Source: Micromonospora qiuiae
Lineage (GTDB): Bacteria; Actinomycetota; Actinomycetes; Mycobacteriales; Micromonosporaceae
Direction: 5' to 3'
Assembly: GCF_016863555.1 (NCBI RefSeq)
Contig: NZ_BOPC01000028.1
Coordinates: 1 to 64,000 of the forward strand
DNA length: 64,000 nt
The position numbers and the translations under genes are program-made. The notes beneath the pieces are model-generated. The model saw only the letters and a program-made list of their open reading frames with translations. It was not told where the DNA came from and ran no database searches. Below are positions 1 to 8,895 of the stretch, one piece after another (the stretch's first letter is position 1; each line of letters begins with the position of its first letter).

Positions 1-27
1 GCTACCCGCTGGTTTTTGCCGTGTCAA
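1..27 (-). promoter_or_regulatory. strong rRNA-type promoter cut by the left edge
   Basis: Read leftward, positions 27-22 give TTGACA, a perfect -35. After 17 nt positions 4-1 give TAGC, the first four bases of a TANNNT -10 box that runs off the window. The pattern matches actinobacterial rrn promoters. It lies 400 bp downstream of tyrS and points away from it, so a strongly expressed transcript, possibly an rRNA operon, probably begins just outside the window. The target is inferred. Confidence 0.55.
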
Positions 28-339
28 ACCGCCTTGTGGCGCTTTGTCGTGCTTCACACCATTTTCGGGCACCATGTCCATGAACGACTACCCGTCGCTC
101 ACATTCATGGTTTCGGCAGACCGGCCGCTGCGGTGCCCCGCAAGCGCGCCCGGCGCCCTGCCGGTCGGTAACCTTACCCGGTCGGCTCCGCTCCACCAAA
201 TCCGCCTCACGGCGAACTCAGGAGCACCGCCCGAACCGGCTCGCACCAGGCATAACCCAGGCGACCCGGAGGTCATTCCCGACGCTCCGACCGCCCAAGG
301 CTTTCGCCCCGTTCGTCCGTTCCGTCGCCGGCAGAGAGA

Positions 340-369
340 AAGCTACGCGCCCGGCCCGTCGAACGTCAA
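340..369 (-). promoter_or_regulatory. second leftward promoter, TTGACG-18-TAGCTT
   Basis: On the minus strand TTGACG (369-364) is followed after 18 nt by TAGCTT (345-340). It lies just past the tyrS stop codon and has the same orientation as the promoter at the left edge. Tandem promoters of this type are usual for actinomycete rRNA operons. No gene is seen between it and the edge; the rest of 1-409 holds nothing else I can support. Confidence 0.45.
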
Positions 370-409
370 ATCCGCCGGACGCGTCCCCGGTCACACTCTC
401 GGCGTACCA

Positions 410-1702
410 CTATCTCCGCAGCTCGACGCCGGCGAACGAGCGCTTGCCCCGGCGCAGCACCAGGTACCGGCCGTGGAGCAGGTCGGCCGCCGACACGACT
501 GCGTCGACCTCGGTGACTCGGGTGTTGTTGACGTACGCGCCGCCCTCGGTGATGACCCGCCGGGCCTCCTTCATGCTCGGCACCAGGCCGGACTCCTTCA
601 GCAGCCCGGCCACGTCGGGCAGCTCGTCCACGTGCACCAGGCCCGCTTCGGCGAGCGCCGCGCGTAGCGTCACCGGGGACAACTCCGCCAGGGAGCCCCG
701 GCCGAACAATGCCTGGCTGGCCGCGACCACCTGGGCCATCTCCCGCTCGCCGTGCACCAGCGTGGTCAGCTCCTCGGCGAGGGCGCGCTGGGCCGCGCGG
801 GCGGCTGGCCGTTCCGCGGTCTCCTTCTCCAGCCCTTCCAACTCCTCCCTTGAGCGGAAGCTGAAGTAGCGCAGGTAGCGGCTGACGTCCCGGTCGTCGA
901 CGTTGACCCAGAACTGGTAGAACGCGTACGGGCTGGTCATCTCGGGGTCGAGCCAGATCGCGCCGCCCTCGGTCTTGCCGAACTTCGAGCCGTCCGACTT
1001 GGTCACCAGTGGGGTGGTGAACGCCTGCACCGGGCCGAGCCCACGCCGACGGACGTAGTCGACGCCGGCGGTGATGTTGCCCCACTGGTCCGAGCCGCCG
1101 AACTGCAGCTGGCAGCCGTACCGACGGTGCAGCTCGAAGAAGTCGTTGGCCTGCAGGAGCTGGTAGCTGAATTCGGTGAAGCTGATCCCGCTCTCCAGCC
1201 GGGCCCGGACCACCTCCCGGGCCAGCATCCGGTTGACCGGGAAGTGCTTGCCCACGTCGCGGAGGAACTCGACCACCGACATCTCGCCGGTCCAGTCCAG
1301 GTTGTTGACCAGAAGGGCGGCGTTGTCGCCGGTGTACGAGACGAAGGGCTCGAGTTGGTCGCGGATCCGCTGGACCCAGCCGGAGACCACCTCCGGGGGG
1401 TTGAGGGTGCGCTCCGCGCTCTCCTTCGGATCACCGATCTGCCCCGTCGCGCCGCCGACCAGCAGCAGCGGACGGTGCCCGGCGAGCTGGAGGCGGCGGG
1501 CCGTGGTGACCTGCATGAGGTGACCGACGTGCAGGCTCGGCGCGGTCGGGTCGAAGCCCACATAGAAGGCGGCCCCGGGGCCGTCGAGCAGCCCGGACAA
1601 CTCCTCGGGGTCGGTGGAGTCCTGGATCAGGCCGCGCCACCGCAGGTCGTCGATGAGAGAGCCCCGCCCGGTCGGCGGGAGGTTGCTGTCGGTCACGGTC
1701 AC
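410..1702 (-). CDS. tyrS: tyrosyl-tRNA synthetase
   Basis: Class I aminoacyl-tRNA synthetase that charges tRNA-Tyr with tyrosine in the cytoplasm; 430 aa, the usual bacterial length. The HIGH-type signature is H58-V-G-H61, the KMSKS-type loop reads KFGKT near residue 240, and the C-terminus is an S4-like RNA-binding domain (VPSMKEARRVITEGGAYVNN). I chose the GTG at 1702 because GGGGGAG lies about 5-9 nt upstream; the reading frame is open for another 16 codons to 1750 but lacks a better start there. The gene is monocistronic as far as can be seen. It diverges from the thioesterase gene and is followed downstream by rRNA-type promoters. Confidence 0.97.
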   Translation of the reverse strand: MTVTDSNLPPTGRGSLIDDLRWRGLIQDSTDPEELSGLLDGPGAAFYVGFDPTAPSLHVGHLMQVTTARRLQLAGHRPLLLVGGATGQIGDPKESAERTLNPPEVVSGWVQRIRDQLEPFVSYTGDNAALLVNNLDWTGEMSVVEFLRDVGKHFPVNRMLAREVVRARLESGISFTEFSYQLLQANDFFELHRRYGCQLQFGGSDQWGNITAGVDYVRRRGLGPVQAFTTPLVTKSDGSKFGKTEGGAIWLDPEMTSPYAFYQFWVNVDDRDVSRYLRYFSFRSREELEGLEKETAERPAARAAQRALAEELTTLVHGEREMAQVVAASQALFGRGSLAELSPVTLRAALAEAGLVHVDELPDVAGLLKESGLVPSMKEARRVITEGGAYVNNTRVTEVDAVVSAADLLHGRYLVLRRGKRSFAGVELRR

Positions 1703-1785
1703 CGATTCTCCCCCATGGCCCCGGTCCCGCCCTACCGGGTTCGTCCGCAACTACGCTGACGGCGCCAAGATCGAGGAGGTTTGCC

Positions 1786-2181
1786 GTGGACATATCCGAG
1801 ATGTCGGGTGGGTTTTTCGCCCTGCTCGGGCTGGAACTGGGCGAGGTCAGCGGTGACCGGGTGACGATCCGCTGGCGGGTTCGCCCGGAGCTGCACCAGC
1901 CGTACGGCATCCAGCACGGTGGGGTCTACTGCGCGGTGGTGGAGACGGCGGCCAGCCTGGGCGGGGGCTTTTGGCTGGGCGAGCGCGGCCGGGTGGTCGG
2001 GGTGGCCAACCAGACCGACTTTCTGCGGGCGGTACGCGACGGTGAGCTGACCGCGGTCGGCACCCCGGTGCACCGGGGGCGCAGCCAGCAACTGTGGCAG
2101 GTGGAGATCACCGACGCCGAGCGCCGGTTGGTCGCCCGCGGTCAGGTGCGCCTACAGAACCTCTATCCGGAGGCCGACTGA
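1786..2181 (+). CDS. hotdog-fold thioesterase, PaaI-like
   Basis: 131 aa single-domain hotdog protein. The motif HGGVYCAVVETAAS (about residues 44-57) is the HGG-type active-site region of PaaI/YdiI acyl-CoA thioesterases, which hydrolyse acyl- or aryl-CoA thioesters; the substrate is not predictable. The start is a GTG preceded by GAGGAGG at good spacing. The gene diverges from tyrS with 83 bp between start codons and stands alone before the polysaccharide locus. Confidence 0.85.
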   Translation: MDISEMSGGFFALLGLELGEVSGDRVTIRWRVRPELHQPYGIQHGGVYCAVVETAASLGGGFWLGERGRVVGVANQTDFLRAVRDGELTAVGTPVHRGRSQQLWQVEITDAERRLVARGQVRLQNLYPEAD

Positions 2182-2198
2182 CACCGGCGAATGGAGGT

Positions 2199-2228
2199 TC
2201 ATTCGGAAATTGCGGGCATTCCGAATGA
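2199..2228. promoter_or_regulatory. perfect 10-bp inverted repeat before the polysaccharide locus
   Basis: TCATTCGGAA (2199-2208) and TTCCGAATGA (2219-2228) are perfect reverse complements around a 10-nt loop, in an unusually AT-rich stretch (2190-2270). It begins 18 bp after the thioesterase stop and lies 126 bp upstream of the first sugar gene. It could be an operator for the locus or a terminator for the thioesterase; no T-run follows, so an operator is at least as likely. Confidence 0.4.
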
Positions 2229-2353
2229 TCGAATGCGCCGACAGTGTTGGAATTCCGTCAGTGCCCTGGCGTGTCGAATGGTGATGCCGATAGCTTGCCG
2301 GACGGGCCGGCCCCAGTGGCGGGTCAATCCGTCCTGTCCGGCCAGCGAAACGG

Positions 2354-3433
2354 GTGCCCGTGAACAGACTTCACGCTGCCAGTGAGGGCCCGATCGGCGT
2401 CGCCGTCATCGGTGCCGGCTACTGGGGCCCGAACCTCGTTCGCAATTTTCAAACGTCTGTCGAATTCCGGCAACATTGGCTCTGCGATCTCGACAAAGAA
2501 CGGGCCGAGCAGGTGCTCGGTGATCATTCGACGGTCCGGGCCACCGACGACCTGGCCGAGGTGCTCGCCGACGAAGCGGTGCAGGCGGTGGCGGTCGCGA
2601 CTCCCGCCGACACCCACCTGGACGTGGCGATGGCGGCGCTGCGGGCCGGCAAACACGTGCTCGTGGAGAAACCGCTGGCGGCCAGTTCCGCGCAGGGGCG
2701 GGCCCTGGTGGCCGAGGCGGAGCGCCGGGGTCTGTCGCTGATGTGCGACCACACCTACTGCTACACCCCCGCCGTGTTGCGCATCCGCGACCTGCTGCAC
2801 AACGGGGAGTTGGGCGACCTGCAGTACCTCGACTCCGTACGGATCAATCTGGGTTTGGTGCAACGCGACATCGATGTGATGTGGGACCTCGCCCCGCACG
2901 ACCTGTCGATCCTCGATTTCGTTCTTCCGGCCGGGGTGGCTCCGGTCGCCGTGGCCGCGCACGGCGCGGACCGCATCGGAACGGGCCGTGCCTGCCTCGC
3001 CTATCTCACCTTGCGGCTGGACACCGGCGCGATCGCGCATCTGCACGTCAACTGGCTGTCTCCGGTGAAGGTACGGAAAATGATCATCGGCGGCTCCAAA
3101 CGCACCCTGGTCTGGGACGATCTCAACCCCGGTCAGCGGCTGTCCATCTTCGACCGCGGGGTGGACCTGGCGTCGACGGAGGAACTCGGCGACGAGCAGC
3201 GCCGGGAGGTGCTGGTGTCGTACCGCTCGGGGGACATGGTCGCTCCGGCGCTGCCGGAGCGGGAAGCGCTGCGGAGCATGGTCGAGGAGTACGCCCGGTC
3301 CATCCGCACCGGCACTCCCGCGCTCACCGACGGCCGCTCGGGTCTACGCGTGCTCGCCACCCTGGAAGCGGCGTCCCGCAGTCTCGCCGACGACGGACGG
3401 CTGGTCGAGATCGGCGAATGGACCACGAGGTGA
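2354..3433 (+). CDS. Gfo/Idh/MocA-family NAD(P)-dependent sugar dehydrogenase
   Basis: 359 aa. The N-terminal Rossmann fold starts with VAVIGAGYWG (about residues 16-25), and the family's catalytic EKP motif is E105-K106-P107. A C-terminal alpha/beta oxidoreductase domain follows. The family oxidises or reduces sugar hydroxyls, and WlbA-like members oxidise C3 of UDP-GlcNAc-uronic acid. Next to an acyltransferase and DegT aminotransferases, a 3-keto-sugar-forming step for an amino sugar is a reasonable inference. GTG codons at 2354 and 2360 are equally possible starts. First gene of the polysaccharide locus. Confidence 0.85.
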   Translation: MPVNRLHAASEGPIGVAVIGAGYWGPNLVRNFQTSVEFRQHWLCDLDKERAEQVLGDHSTVRATDDLAEVLADEAVQAVAVATPADTHLDVAMAALRAGKHVLVEKPLAASSAQGRALVAEAERRGLSLMCDHTYCYTPAVLRIRDLLHNGELGDLQYLDSVRINLGLVQRDIDVMWDLAPHDLSILDFVLPAGVAPVAVAAHGADRIGTGRACLAYLTLRLDTGAIAHLHVNWLSPVKVRKMIIGGSKRTLVWDDLNPGQRLSIFDRGVDLASTEELGDEQRREVLVSYRSGDMVAPALPEREALRSMVEEYARSIRTGTPALTDGRSGLRVLATLEAASRSLADDGRLVEIGEWTTR

Positions 3434-3500
3434 CCCGGCCAGCAAGGAAACCGGACATGGTGCCGCCCGGGGGCGGCACCGATTGGAGCGGATCGCTGTC

Positions 3501-4466
3501 ATGAGCGCGGTGGAGATCGCCGGGGCGCGCGCCCTGGTAACCGGTGGGGCGGGCACGATCGGCTCCCATGTCGTGGACGAACTCGTCGCCGGTGGGGCGG
3601 CCGAGATCGTGGTGCTCGACAACCTCGTCCGCGGCCGGCGGGAAAACCTCGCCCGGGCCCTGCCGTACGCCGGCGTGCGGCTGGTCGAGGGCGACATCCG
3701 GGACGTCGCGCTCGTGCACGAGCTGACCCGGGGCAAGGACCTGGTCTTCCACCTCGCCGCCATCCGCATCACCCAGTGCGCCGAGGAGCCCCGGCTGGCC
3801 AACGAGGTGCTGGTCGACGGCACGTTCAACGTGCTGGAGGCGGCAAGCGCGGCCGGTGTACGCAAGGTGGTGCTCTCCTCGTCGGCCTCGGTGTACGGGC
3901 TCGCCGACGAGTTCCCGACCAACGAACGGCACCATCCGTACCACAACGACACTTTCTACGGTGCGGCGAAGGCGTTCAACGAGGCAGCGGCGCGCAGTTT
4001 CCACCGCATGTCCGGGCTGGACTACGTCGCCCTGCGCTACTTCAACGTGTACGGCCCACGGATGGACATCCACGGGCTCTACACCGAGGTCCTGATCCGG
4101 TGGATGGAACGGATCGAGGCGGGCCGGCCCCCGCTGATCCTCGGCGACGGCCTGCAGACCATGGACTTCGTCCACGTCGCCGACATCGCCCGGGCCAACA
4201 TCCTGGCCGCCCGCACCGAGGTGACCGACGAGGTGTTCAACATCGCCAGCGGCACCGAGACCAGCCTGCTGGAGCTGGCCCGGGCGCTCAGCGACGTCAT
4301 GAAGTGCGACCTGTCCCCCGAGTTCGGGCCCGCCCGCGCGGTCAACGGCGTCACGCGCCGGCTGGCCGACGTCACCGCCGCCGCCAGCCGGCTCGGGTTC
4401 CGCGCGGAGATCGGCCTGCACGAGGGGCTCCAGGGGCTGGTCGACTGGTGGCGGGCCGAACGGTGA
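3501..4466 (+). CDS. NAD-dependent sugar epimerase/dehydratase (extended SDR)
   Basis: 321 aa extended short-chain dehydrogenase of the GalE/WbpP type. The dinucleotide-binding motif is TGGAGTIGS near residue 15; SSSASVYG and Y153-x-x-x-K157 form the catalytic triad region. Such enzymes epimerise or dehydrate nucleotide sugars in the cytoplasm. I prefer the ATG at 3501; an in-frame TTG at 3483 would add six residues. The stop overlaps a possible GTG start of the next aminotransferase. The substrate is not deducible, but UDP-HexNAc or its uronic acid would fit the neighbours. Confidence 0.88.
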   Translation: MSAVEIAGARALVTGGAGTIGSHVVDELVAGGAAEIVVLDNLVRGRRENLARALPYAGVRLVEGDIRDVALVHELTRGKDLVFHLAAIRITQCAEEPRLANEVLVDGTFNVLEAASAAGVRKVVLSSSASVYGLADEFPTNERHHPYHNDTFYGAAKAFNEAAARSFHRMSGLDYVALRYFNVYGPRMDIHGLYTEVLIRWMERIEAGRPPLILGDGLQTMDFVHVADIARANILAARTEVTDEVFNIASGTETSLLELARALSDVMKCDLSPEFGPARAVNGVTRRLADVTAAASRLGFRAEIGLHEGLQGLVDWWRAER

Positions 4467-4525
4467 ACGCGCCCAGCCAGCCGTCTCCGGCGCCCCCGGC
4501 ATCAACGCGCACCGGAAACGGCTCG

Positions 4526-5662
4526 ATGAGCAGCCACCGGATCCCGGTCATGATCCCGCATCTCGGTGCGGAGGAGGCGCAGGCCGCCGCCGACGCGGTC
4601 CGGTCGGGCTGGGTCGCCCAGGGGCCCCGGGTGGCGCGCTTCGAGCAGGAGTTCGCGGCGTTCGTCGGCGCCGGTCACGGGGTGGCCGTCAGCTCCTGCA
4701 CCGCCGCGCTGCACCTGGCCCTGGTGGTGCTGGAGGTCGGCCCCGGCGACGAGGTGATCGTGCCGTCGTTCTCCTTCATCGCCACCGCCAACGCGGTGCG
4801 CTACGTCGGCGCGACCCCGGTCTTCGCCGACGTGGATCTCGCCACCGGCAATCTGACGGTGGCGACGGTCGACGACGCGCGGACGGCCCGGACCCGCGCC
4901 GTCATCGCCGTGCACCAGGCCGGCGTGCCGTTCGACGTCGCCGCGCTGCGGCAGGCCGCCGACCGGTGGCGGATTCCCTTGGTCGAGGACGCCGCCTGCG
5001 CCGCCGGGTCGACCGCAAACGGGCGGCCGGTCGGCTCCGGCGCCACGATCTCGGCGTGGTCGTTCCACCCCCGCAAGCTGCTGACCACCGGCGAGGGCGG
5101 GATGGTCACCACGGACGATCCGCAGTGGGCTGCCCGGCTGCGCCGGCTGCGGGAACACGGGATGAACGTCTCGGCGGCCGACCGGCACGCCAGCACCACG
5201 CCGGTGCTGGAGTCCTACCTGGAGACCGCCTTCAACTACCGGATGACCGACGTGCAGGCCGCGATCGGGCTGGTCCAGCTCGGCCGGCTGCCGGAGCTGG
5301 TGCGGCACCGACGGGCACTCGCCGCGCGGTACCACGACCTGCTCGCCCCGATCGGCGGCCTGGAGCCGGTGCGCGACCCCGCACACGGCGAGACCAACTT
5401 CCAGTCGTACTGGGTGCGCATCGACCGGGAGTACGGGGTGGGCCGCGACGACGTGCTCGCCGAGCTGGCCGCGGCGGGTGTCTCGGCACGGCGCGGCATC
5501 ATGGCCGCCCATCTGGAACCGGCGTACGCCGATGTCGTCTCCGGGCCGCTGCCGGTGACCGAGCGGCTGACCCGTGACTCGCTGATCCTGCCGCTGCACC
5601 ACGCGCTGACCGAGGACGACCAGGATCACGTCGTCGCCGTGCTCCGCAAGCTGGCCGGCTGA
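4526..5662 (+). CDS. DegT/DnrJ/EryC1/StrS-family sugar aminotransferase
   Basis: PLP-dependent transaminase that adds an amino group to a nucleotide-linked keto sugar; 378 aa from ATG 4526. The Schiff-base lysine is K184 in SFHPRKLLTTGEGG, and VEDAACAAGS contains the PLP-contacting Asp. An upstream GTG at 4463 overlaps the previous stop (GTGA) and would add 21 Pro/Ser/Thr-rich residues; I prefer 4526 because homologous domains begin there (IPVMIPHLG). The stop overlaps the next ATG by one base (TGATG), suggesting coupled translation. One of two DegT proteins in the locus, so two aminations or two sugars are likely. Confidence 0.9.
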   Translation: MSSHRIPVMIPHLGAEEAQAAADAVRSGWVAQGPRVARFEQEFAAFVGAGHGVAVSSCTAALHLALVVLEVGPGDEVIVPSFSFIATANAVRYVGATPVFADVDLATGNLTVATVDDARTARTRAVIAVHQAGVPFDVAALRQAADRWRIPLVEDAACAAGSTANGRPVGSGATISAWSFHPRKLLTTGEGGMVTTDDPQWAARLRRLREHGMNVSAADRHASTTPVLESYLETAFNYRMTDVQAAIGLVQLGRLPELVRHRRALAARYHDLLAPIGGLEPVRDPAHGETNFQSYWVRIDREYGVGRDDVLAELAAAGVSARRGIMAAHLEPAYADVVSGPLPVTERLTRDSLILPLHHALTEDDQDHVVAVLRKLAG

Positions 5663-6426
5663 TGCGCGACCTGGTCATCGTCGGCGCCGGCGGATTCGCG
5701 CGGGAGACCGCGGCGGCGGTACGCGCCGTCAACGACCTGCGGCCGAGGTTTCGCCTGCTCGGCTTCCTCGACGACGACCCGGCTCTGCACGGCACCGAGC
5801 GGGTCGGCCTGCCCGTCCTCGGCGGAATCGACCGGCTCGCGGAGTTCGGCGACACCGAGGTCGTCGTCTGTGTCGGTAACCCGCGCAACTACCTGGCCCG
5901 GCAGCAGATCGTGCGGCGACTCGCCCTGCCGGCCGACCGGTACGCCACGGTCATCCATCCGAGCGCCCACCTCGGCACGGCCTGCTCGGTCGGGCCCGGC
6001 ACAGTGCTGCTCGCCGGCGCGGTACTCACCGCGGAGGCGACCGTCGGCGAGCATGTGGCGGTCATGCCACACGTCGTGCTCACCCACGACAGCCGGGTGT
6101 CCGACCACGTCACCCTCGCCTCCGGCGTACGCCTCGGTGGCGGTGCCGCGGTGCACCTCGGCGCGTACGTCGGCGCGGGCGCGCTGATCCGTGAGGGCGT
6201 GACCATCGGCGAATGGTCGCAGGTCGGCATGGGCTCAGTGGTGCTGCGGGACGTCCCACCGGGCGAGGTGTGGGTGGGGAACCCGGCCCACCGGTTGCGG
6301 GCTGCCGAGCTGCCCACACCAGCCGCGACCGGGCCGGTGCCGCAGGTCAACGGAGCACACCCGGAGCCGGAGGTCGCGCCGACGCCGGACCAACGATGGA
6401 CCATGCCAACGGTCGTGGGGAGCTGA
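5662..6426 (+). CDS. NeuD/PglD-like sugar O- or N-acyltransferase (left-handed beta-helix)
   Basis: 254 aa. The N-terminal Rossmann-like domain (DLVIVGAGGFARETAAAVRA) is typical of PglD/NeuD proteins. It is followed by hexapeptide repeats, visible as repeated V/I-G/x-x positions at about residues 95-205, which form the trimeric beta-helix that binds acetyl-CoA. PglD-type enzymes N-acetylate UDP-amino sugars and NeuD O-acetylates sialic acid. Sandwiched between two aminotransferases, N-acetylation of a newly made amino sugar is the simplest inference. The last 35 residues are a Pro/Ala-rich tail. Confidence 0.85.
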   Translation: MRDLVIVGAGGFARETAAAVRAVNDLRPRFRLLGFLDDDPALHGTERVGLPVLGGIDRLAEFGDTEVVVCVGNPRNYLARQQIVRRLALPADRYATVIHPSAHLGTACSVGPGTVLLAGAVLTAEATVGEHVAVMPHVVLTHDSRVSDHVTLASGVRLGGGAAVHLGAYVGAGALIREGVTIGEWSQVGMGSVVLRDVPPGEVWVGNPAHRLRAAELPTPAATGPVPQVNGAHPEPEVAPTPDQRWTMPTVVGS

Positions 6427-6428
6427 TC

Positions 6429-7550
6429 ATGCCGGGAATTCCGCTCGTCGATCTCGCCGCCGCGCACTGCGAGATCGCGGAGGAGGTGGAGGCCGGCTTC
6501 AAGCGGGTCATCGCCGAGACCGCGTTCGTCGGCGGGGCGGAGGTCGCCGCCTTCGAACGGGAATACGCCGCGTTCAGCGGTGTGCCGCACTGCGTCGGGG
6601 TGGCCAACGGCACCGACGGCCTCGAGCTGGCGCTGCGCGCCGTGGGTGTCGGGCCCGGCACCGAGGTGATCCTGCCGGCGAACACCTTCATCGCCACCGC
6701 CGAGGCGGTCGCCCGGGCCGGCGCCCGGCCGGTGCTGGTCGACTGCGACCTCCGGTCGTACCTGATCGACGTCGACGCGGCGCTCGCCGCGATCACGCCA
6801 GCCACCCGGGCGATCGTCCCGGTGCACCTCTACGGGCAGCTCGCACCGGTGGAGCGCTTGCGGGCCGGGCTGGCCGGGCGGGACATCGCCGTCGTCGAGG
6901 ACGCCGCCCAATGCCAGGGCGCGACCCGGCACGGGCGGGCCGCCGGGGCCGACGGCATCGCCGCGACGAGCTTCTACCCGGGCAAGAACCTGGGGGCGTA
7001 CGGCGACGCCGGCGCGGTGGTGACCGCCGACGCCGGTCTCGCCACGGCGGTCCGCCGGCTGGGCAGCCACGGCGGGCTGCGCAGGTACGCGCACGACGTG
7101 GTCGGCGTGAACAGCCGGCTGGACGGCCTTCAGGCCGTGGTGCTGCGGGCCAAGCTGGCCCGCCTGGCCGCCTGGAACACGTCGCGTCGGGCCGCGGCGG
7201 CCCGCTACCACGCGTTGCTGGAGTCGGTCGAGGTGCTGCGCCCGACCGTCCTGCCCGGTAACGAGCACGTCTGGCACGTCTACTGCGTCCGGGTCCCCGG
7301 CGACGGCACCCCGGACCGCCGCGACCGGGTGCTGGCCCGGCTCACCGCGGCCGGTGTCGGTGCGGCGATCCACTACCCCGTGCCGGTGCACCGGACACCG
7401 GCCTTCGCCGGCCTCGGCTACGCCGAGGGAGCTTTCCCGAACGCGGAACGGATCGCGCCGGAGTTGCTCTCCCTACCGGTCTATCCGCAGCTGACCGAGA
7501 AACAGCAGGAACGGATCGTCGCCACGCTGCGGGCCGCGCTCGCCGACTGA
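6429..7550 (+). CDS. DegT/DnrJ/EryC1/StrS-family sugar aminotransferase (second copy)
   Basis: 373 aa PLP-dependent nucleotide-sugar aminotransferase. The catalytic lysine is K186 in TSFYPGKNLGAYGDAG, the signature of WlbC/WbpE and FdtB-like 3-amino-sugar enzymes, and VVEDAAQCQGA supplies the PLP-ring Asp. It begins 2 bp after the acyltransferase stop. It is only distantly similar to the first DegT protein at 4526, so they are not recent duplicates. Together with the dehydrogenase at 2354 and the acyltransferase it could make a 3-acylamino sugar; this pathway is inferred from the set of enzymes. Confidence 0.9.
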   Translation: MPGIPLVDLAAAHCEIAEEVEAGFKRVIAETAFVGGAEVAAFEREYAAFSGVPHCVGVANGTDGLELALRAVGVGPGTEVILPANTFIATAEAVARAGARPVLVDCDLRSYLIDVDAALAAITPATRAIVPVHLYGQLAPVERLRAGLAGRDIAVVEDAAQCQGATRHGRAAGADGIAATSFYPGKNLGAYGDAGAVVTADAGLATAVRRLGSHGGLRRYAHDVVGVNSRLDGLQAVVLRAKLARLAAWNTSRRAAAARYHALLESVEVLRPTVLPGNEHVWHVYCVRVPGDGTPDRRDRVLARLTAAGVGAAIHYPVPVHRTPAFAGLGYAEGAFPNAERIAPELLSLPVYPQLTEKQQERIVATLRAALAD

Positions 7551-7617
7551 GGCCCGCAACGCGGCGTCGGTGACGGCGGGCGGAGCGGCGGAGGAATCGG
7601 GCTGGAGTGGAGATGCC

Positions 7618-8895
7618 GTGTACGTGACGCTGCGGGACCGCCCGGGCGGCGCCGGCCACCGGAGGGCCGGGGGTCCACTGCGTCGCGTCTCCGGGACCGT
7701 CGTGCTGCTCGGCACGGTCAGCCTGCTCACCGATGTCTCCTCGGAGATGGTGGCGTCGGTCCTGCCGCTCTACCTGACCGCCATGGTCGGCCTCGCCCCC
7801 ATCGCCTACGGCGTCCTCGACGGTCTCTACCAGGGCGTCAGCGCGATGGTGCGGATCGCGGGCGGCTACCTCGGCGACCGCGGCCAGCATCCCAAGTGGG
7901 TCGCCGTGGCCGGCTACGGCGCGTCCGCGCTGAGCAGGTTGGCGATGCTGCCCGCGGCGAGTTTCGCGGCCATCACCGCGGTGATCACGGCCGACCGGCT
8001 GGGCAAGGGGCTGCGCACCGCCCCCCGCGACGCCCTGATCGCCGCGGCGTCGCCGACCGACGTGCTCGGGCGGGCGTTCGGCGTCCATCGGGCGCTGGAC
8101 ACCGTCGGGGCCGCTCTCGGCCCGCTCGTCGCTTTCGCCCTGCTCCTGCTGGTGCCCGGCAGCTACGACGCCGTCTTCGTGGTCTCCTTCGCCTTCGCGG
8201 TCGCCGGACTGGCGGTGCTGGTGCTCTACGTCCCGGACCTGCCCACCGCGGCTCGCGCCGACCGCCCCGGCCCGCGACAGGTGTTCACGGAGGTCACCGG
8301 AAGCAGATTGCGGCGACCGCTGCTGGCCGCCGCGCTGCTCGGCGTGCTGACCGTCGGCGACGGTTTCCTCTACCTGGCCCTGCACAGCCGGGACGACGTG
8401 GCCGCCCGCTACTTCCCGCTGCTGTACGTGGGCACGAACATCGCCTATCTGGCGCTGGCGATTCCCCTGGGCAGGCTGGCCGACCGGGTGGGCCGGGGCC
8501 GGGTGCTGGTCGCCGGTCACCTGGCACTGCTCGGCGGTTACCTGCTCGCCGCGCTGCCCGGCGGGAACGTCGGTCTCACCCTGGCCGTCCTGCTGCTGCT
8601 CGGCACCTTCTACGCCGCCACCGACGGCGTGCTCGCGGCGCTGGTCAGTCGCCTGGTAGCGGCCGGGGCGCGGGGCAGTGGGATCGCCGCCGCCCAGACC
8701 ACGGTGGCGCTGGCGCGGTTCGCCGCGTCCGTCCTCTTCGGACTTGTCTGGGGCCTCCAGGGCCCGCAGCGGGCGATGCTGCTCTTCGCCGCCCTGCTGG
8801 CCGTGGCGATGCCGCTCGCCGCGTGGCTGCTACGCGACGTCGACCGTTCCGCACCGGCATCCGACGACACCCTGATCGCGGCGGCTCCGGCATGA
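7618..8895 (+). CDS. MFS transporter
   Basis: About 425 aa, 12 predicted membrane segments, with the DVSSEM motif near the first helix that marks a family of major-facilitator permeases. A Rossmann or sugar-enzyme domain is absent. The frame is open from a GTG at 7570, but GTG 7618 has GGAG five bases upstream, so I prefer it. Its stop overlaps the ATG of the propeller protein (ATGA), so the two are probably coupled. The substrate is unknown; position inside a glycan locus suggests export of a precursor or of a linked metabolite. Confidence 0.8.
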   Translation: MYVTLRDRPGGAGHRRAGGPLRRVSGTVVLLGTVSLLTDVSSEMVASVLPLYLTAMVGLAPIAYGVLDGLYQGVSAMVRIAGGYLGDRGQHPKWVAVAGYGASALSRLAMLPAASFAAITAVITADRLGKGLRTAPRDALIAAASPTDVLGRAFGVHRALDTVGAALGPLVAFALLLLVPGSYDAVFVVSFAFAVAGLAVLVLYVPDLPTAARADRPGPRQVFTEVTGSRLRRPLLAAALLGVLTVGDGFLYLALHSRDDVAARYFPLLYVGTNIAYLALAIPLGRLADRVGRGRVLVAGHLALLGGYLLAALPGGNVGLTLAVLLLLGTFYAATDGVLAALVSRLVAAGARGSGIAAAQTTVALARFAASVLFGLVWGLQGPQRAMLLFAALLAVAMPLAAWLLRDVDRSAPASDDTLIAAAPA

